A stretch of 64,000 nt of DNA. It comes from an uncultured Flavobacteriaceae bacterium. Its GTDB lineage: Bacteria > Bacteroidota > Bacteroidia > Flavobacteriales > Flavobacteriaceae. The stretch is taken from NCBI GenBank assembly GCA_947501845.1, contig CANMXP010000015.1, forward strand, positions 43,753 to 107,752. The letters are read 5' to 3'. Shown here in pieces: positions 61,901 through 64,000 of this stretch. Every line of letters starts with the position of its first letter. Within the stretch, counting starts at the first letter, position 1. The notes below the pieces were generated by a model. That model was not told where the DNA came from, made no database searches, and worked only from the letters and a program-made list of their open reading frames with translations. The position numbers were made by a program, and so were the translations under genes.

Positions 61901-63275
61901 TATTTACAATAATGGCGATGACGATTTTGATTATGATGCCAATGGCAATATGGTGATAGATAAGAATAAAAAAATATCAAGTATAGAATACAACCATTTA
62001 AACTTGCCAACCAGAATAATTTTTGATGACCCTTCAACCTACTCGTCAGCTATTGACTATAAATATGATGCCTTAGGTACAAAGCTCGAAAAAGCTGTTG
62101 CTATTTATTACCAAGAAGGAGCACCTTTCCCTTCTTATTATGTTGGTACAGAATATGCAGGCAGTTATGTATATCAAAAAACCTTTGGGCAACCTGTTTT
62201 ACAATTCTTTAACCACCCTGAAGGGTATGTAGAACTGGACGGTAATAATTTTAACTATATTTACCAATACAAAGATCATTTGGGAAATGTTAGGCTGAGC
62301 TATAGGGATGCGGATGGTAATGGAACTGTAACGACCTCCGAGATACTGGAGGAAAACAACTACTATCCATTTGGATTACAGCACAAGGGTTACAATAATG
62401 TTGTAAATGGTACTGAACATCCTTATGATTACAATGGTAAGGAAAACAATAAAGAACTTGGTTTAAATTGGCACGACTTCGGAGCAAGGAATTATGATGC
62501 AGCTTTAGGGCGTTGGATGAACCTTGACCCATTAGCCGAACAGATGAGAAGGCACTCGCCTTACAACTATGCTTTTAATAATCCAATGCGTTTTACAGAC
62601 CCAGATGGAATGGCACCAGACGATGTCATTATTAAAGGAGGAGAAAAAGCAGCAGCTTTTGCTGAATTACAAGCATCTGTAGCTGGTCAATTAACATTAT
62701 CAATGGATGCAGGAGGAAAAGTTAGCTATACTCAAGTAGCAGGTAGTACTTTAACAGGAGGAGCTCAACAATTAACTACAGCCATTGATGATAGCAGTAT
62801 TACGGTTAATTTAGAAGCAGAAAATACTATGACTACAAAAAGTGGAAGTTTATACATTGGAGGTGCATTTTCAGGAAATACAGTGACTACAACAGCTTCT
62901 GGAAACACTGTTGATGCTACTAATGAAATAAATCCTGGTGTTTTAGGTACTATAAGTACAGCTCACGGAAAACCTGGAGCTGAAGTGTTACACGAGGTTA
63001 CAGAGTCATATCAAGGAGCAAAGATAGCTCAAAGCACTGGAGTATCTACAGGACCAGCTACTGGAGCTGATATTTCTAATCCAACAAGCGTGTATAATCG
63101 AGCCCATAATGCAGCTACTCCTCAATCTGGAAATATATATGAAACACTATACGATGCTGCTGGAGCAGTAATACCTATGCCTGCTAGTGGGATTTATCCA
63201 AGTACAGTACGTAGTGTTGAATGGTCAGTTAATAATACTAGCGGTACGCGAGTAGTAATTCAAACTCTTAAATAG
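58920..63275 (+). CDS. Secreted RHS-repeat protein with C-terminal effector tip
   Basis: A 1451-residue protein with a signal peptide (SSVIVNAQ). A DUF6443-type region (YIDGIGRPLQKVDIQAGG, about 155-200) is followed by many YD repeats and the RHS-associated core (NGKENNKELGLNWHDFGARNYDAALGRWMNLDPL ... SPYNYAFNNPMRFTDPDGM, ending near residue 1229). The last ~220 residues are a distinct tip, the usual place of a toxin. It contains HEVTE (1358-1362) in a helix and a later NRAHNAA. The tip's activity is not recognised. It is followed 3 bp later by a small lipoprotein gene. Confidence 0.87.
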   Translation: MKKNSTLKSYMVALVFMLTSSVIVNAQTFIKGERYVLDDTESTYQLITDETVTNVVWEVFFGGTIVGYQYDNGIATQVTVKWDEQLDYGLGEGGVLHATVYTSNPTPTSTKKFVTFNVNPNTVFPTPLEADQNYVKQSVFTDDTGTKSLKSITYIDGIGRPLQKVDIQAGGDFEDIVTPFVYDGYGRQEKDYLPYAAAVGNSGSLRINPIEEAFNFYNTEKYENTLNPFSKKEIENSALGRVLEQGAPGDDWEIKEKVNDNETLENHTIKFDYAFNVEDEVIIYTVDFANNDKSSPELNTTGFYEANELYKTITKDENWFSGKNHTTEEFKDKNGKVILKRTYADVDLNANGTIEAAANEKEVPHDTYYVYDIYDNLTFVLPPKASDQLTVQTSPLVPYNNFSVSIPHSEFTGSPAGGGTVTASINNDVLSVNFSAGFANTQINHAGYTLNTTPCLIPNMELGYLTTNTGNNTDYSAKIENGKLVIVNHNNVSINAFSGTFTVNLDGCGGGASLNPTPEVLDNLCYQYTYDLRNRLIEKKIPGKGPEHIVYDKLDRPVLTQDEIQRSKSTKEWLFTKYDVLGRVVYTGLYKDNSTRAQLQAILDAQSNLYETSGSAIYNYTNQSYPVGINVNDIYTVNYYDNYDNLPTGLTNTVMVGNKTSTTKTKGLSTITKIKVLETSTWITSVTYYDDKARPIYTYSKNDYLNTVDIIKSELDFLGKPIKTISSHTKSGTTIVTIDNFTYDHTGRLLSQTQCVGDETMGDTCSGNIIADLTITSGTITTDQIASSSITVTNATLSLGAHLFIDTIGSQELIVYNTYDELGQLEKKKVGGKLEVNVPPAIQAGLQTVDYKYNVRGWLKQINDPTSLGTDLFGFKIAYNEGNHTLFNGNISSTQWKTANTDSSLKMYNYQYDALNRILSGVDNTGHYNLNSINYDKNGNIVSLSREGHLDDNNPVNFNTMDNLSYYYQGNQLHSVTDSSGYITGFKDGNTSDGIYNNGDDDFDYDANGNMVIDKNKKISSIEYNHLNLPTRIIFDDPSTYSSAIDYKYDALGTKLEKAVAIYYQEGAPFPSYYVGTEYAGSYVYQKTFGQPVLQFFNHPEGYVELDGNNFNYIYQYKDHLGNVRLSYRDADGNGTVTTSEILEENNYYPFGLQHKGYNNVVNGTEHPYDYNGKENNKELGLNWHDFGARNYDAALGRWMNLDPLAEQMRRHSPYNYAFNNPMRFTDPDGMAPDDVIIKGGEKAAAFAELQASVAGQLTLSMDAGGKVSYTQVAGSTLTGGAQQLTTAIDDSSITVNLEAENTMTTKSGSLYIGGAFSGNTVTTTASGNTVDATNEINPGVLGTISTAHGKPGAEVLHEVTESYQGAKIAQSTGVSTGPATGADISNPTSVYNRAHNAATPQSGNIYETLYDAAGAVIPMPASGIYPSTVRSVEWSVNNTSGTRVVIQTLK

Positions 63276-63278
63276 AAT

Positions 63279-63686
63279 ATGAAAATATTATTTATAATTC
63301 TAGCATTTTTAAGTTCTTGTGGAGATAAAAACAATAAGAAACAAGAAACAAGCGATAGTGAAAAATATTTGGTAACTAAAATAGATAATGTTAACGGTTA
63401 TCATATTATTGACCTTAAAAAAGAAGATTATTTTTATAGGATATTATCAAAATCTACTTCTTCTGAATGTAATAAGATTATGGTAAATAAGGAGTATCAA
63501 TTTTCTTTATCTTCTATTTGGCACGGAGAAATTACTTTAGCAGATGGTCGAGTTGTAAAATCACCTTTGCAAGTAAATTGCAAATCTTTTGAAGGAGTTG
63601 GGGAAATATGTTTAGAAGATAACCCTAAGTTTGTAAAAGATTTATTTAAAGCAGATAATTTAGAAGGATTATGTTTAAAGAAGTGA
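63279..63686 (+). CDS. Small lipoprotein, candidate immunity partner of the RHS tip
   Basis: A 135-residue lipoprotein (ILAFLSSC, Cys14) with a short charged linker and a compact domain containing several Cys (SECNKIM, VNCKSF, EICLED, GLCLKK). No family is recognised. Its 3-bp spacing after the RHS gene, small size and periplasm-facing anchor are what is expected of an immunity protein against an effector acting in the periplasm, but that is inferred from position only. Confidence 0.7.
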   Translation: MKILFIILAFLSSCGDKNNKKQETSDSEKYLVTKIDNVNGYHIIDLKKEDYFYRILSKSTSSECNKIMVNKEYQFSLSSIWHGEITLADGRVVKSPLQVNCKSFEGVGEICLEDNPKFVKDLFKADNLEGLCLKK

Positions 63687-63718
63687 TAATCTTAATACGC
63701 AAAATAAGCTAAACTTAT

Positions 63719-63745
63719 AACCACCTTTTAACGAGGTGGTTTTTT
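63719..63745 (+). terminator. Rho-independent terminator after the RHS operon
   Basis: AACCACCT/AGGTGGTT perfect 8-bp stem, loop TTTAACG, then a T-run. The T-run overlaps the stop of the minus-strand remnant that follows, and the stem could also work for that strand. Confidence 0.88.
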
Positions 63746-63959
63746 ATGCGTAAGCTTTTTTAGTTTTAGTATCTCTAATAAAGGCATCAATAATTTTAAC
63801 AACGGTAGACTTATCATCTTCTGAAAGTCGCTGAATCTCTTTCATACGGTTAAGCATATCAATATCCACGACCTCTAAATTATCATCTTCGGACATTAAA
63901 TAATCGAGGGAAACACCTAAAACCCCGATAGCGCGGACTTGTACCTTAAATCCGTATGT
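63744..63959 (-). pseudogene. Remnant of an XRE-type regulator gene (5' end lost)
   Basis: The frame ending at TAA (63744-63746) reads SLDYLMSEDDNLEVVDIDML and then EIQRLSEDDKSTVVKIIDAFIRDTK. That is the tail that follows the helix-turn-helix in many small XRE-family regulators (..SLDYLMxx..). Upstream the frame meets a stop at 63960-63962 and no helix-turn-helix is seen in any frame nearby, so the 5' part is missing, frameshifted or replaced. The last 41 bases of the window show nothing recognisable. Confidence 0.55.
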
Positions 63960-64000
63960 CTATAAAAAAATAACCGCAAACAACAGATACTACAAGGTTT

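Overview
The window is AT-rich, uses lipoprotein signals of the Bacteroidetes type, carries SusC/SusD genes, type IX secretion C-terminal signals and promoters of the TTG-N~19-TANNTTTG kind. Together these point to a marine member of the Flavobacteriaceae. No rRNA, tRNA, CRISPR array or intact insertion sequence was recognised.

Layout. (1) 1-14.3 kb, all on the minus strand: a polysaccharide utilisation locus that looks built for beta-1,3-glucan (laminarin). It holds a membrane-anchored Y_Y_Y/LuxR-type regulator, SusC, SusD, a multi-domain surface glycan-binding lipoprotein, a GH16 laminarinase lipoprotein and, after a structured 395-bp gap, the 5' 881 codons of a large cytoplasmic protein resembling GH149 beta-1,3-glucan phosphorylases. 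The model is surface cutting by GH16, capture and import by SusCD and the binding protein, and internal phosphorolysis. (2) 14.5-16.7 kb: a DUF4386 membrane protein, then a quinone/electrophile-stress module (quinol monooxygenase-like and nitroreductase genes divergent from an HxlR regulator). (3) 16.9-21.7 kb: a small sugar locus with a secreted GH2 enzyme, a cupin-AraC regulator and an MFS permease. (4) 21.9-29.2 kb: an accessory stretch of single minus-strand genes (unknown protein, alpha/beta hydrolase with AraC neighbour, two amidohydrolases, lipocalin-like protein, YcxB-like protein). Several are separated by repeated GTTA...TAAC hairpin spacers, which recall integron gene-cassette junctions.

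(5) 29.3-53.9 kb: core genome. It includes an SPFH protein, an outer-membrane barrel, gltX, dinD, a DUF4175 protein, ybeY, mnmG, rpiB, a CDF cation exporter, elaA, a tandem-OmpA protein with a T9SS leucine-rich-repeat protein, a CtpA-type protease, rnpA, and a GCS2-CBS/AstE-like pair. mnmG is bracketed by two parS-like palindromes. A gene-free, very AT-rich 1.2-kb region at 43.4-44.6 kb carries DnaA-box-like 9-mers. With rnpA close by, this is a plausible chromosome origin and partition neighbourhood.

(6) 54-64 kb: a VOC protein and an AraC regulator face, across repeated ACCTTACT operators, a two-gene secreted RHS system. An SpvB-like N-terminal partner is followed by an RHS-core protein with a ~220-residue C-terminal tip of unknown activity, then a small lipoprotein that is a likely immunity partner. 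The window closes with a 5'-broken remnant that looks like the end of a DNA-binding regulator gene.
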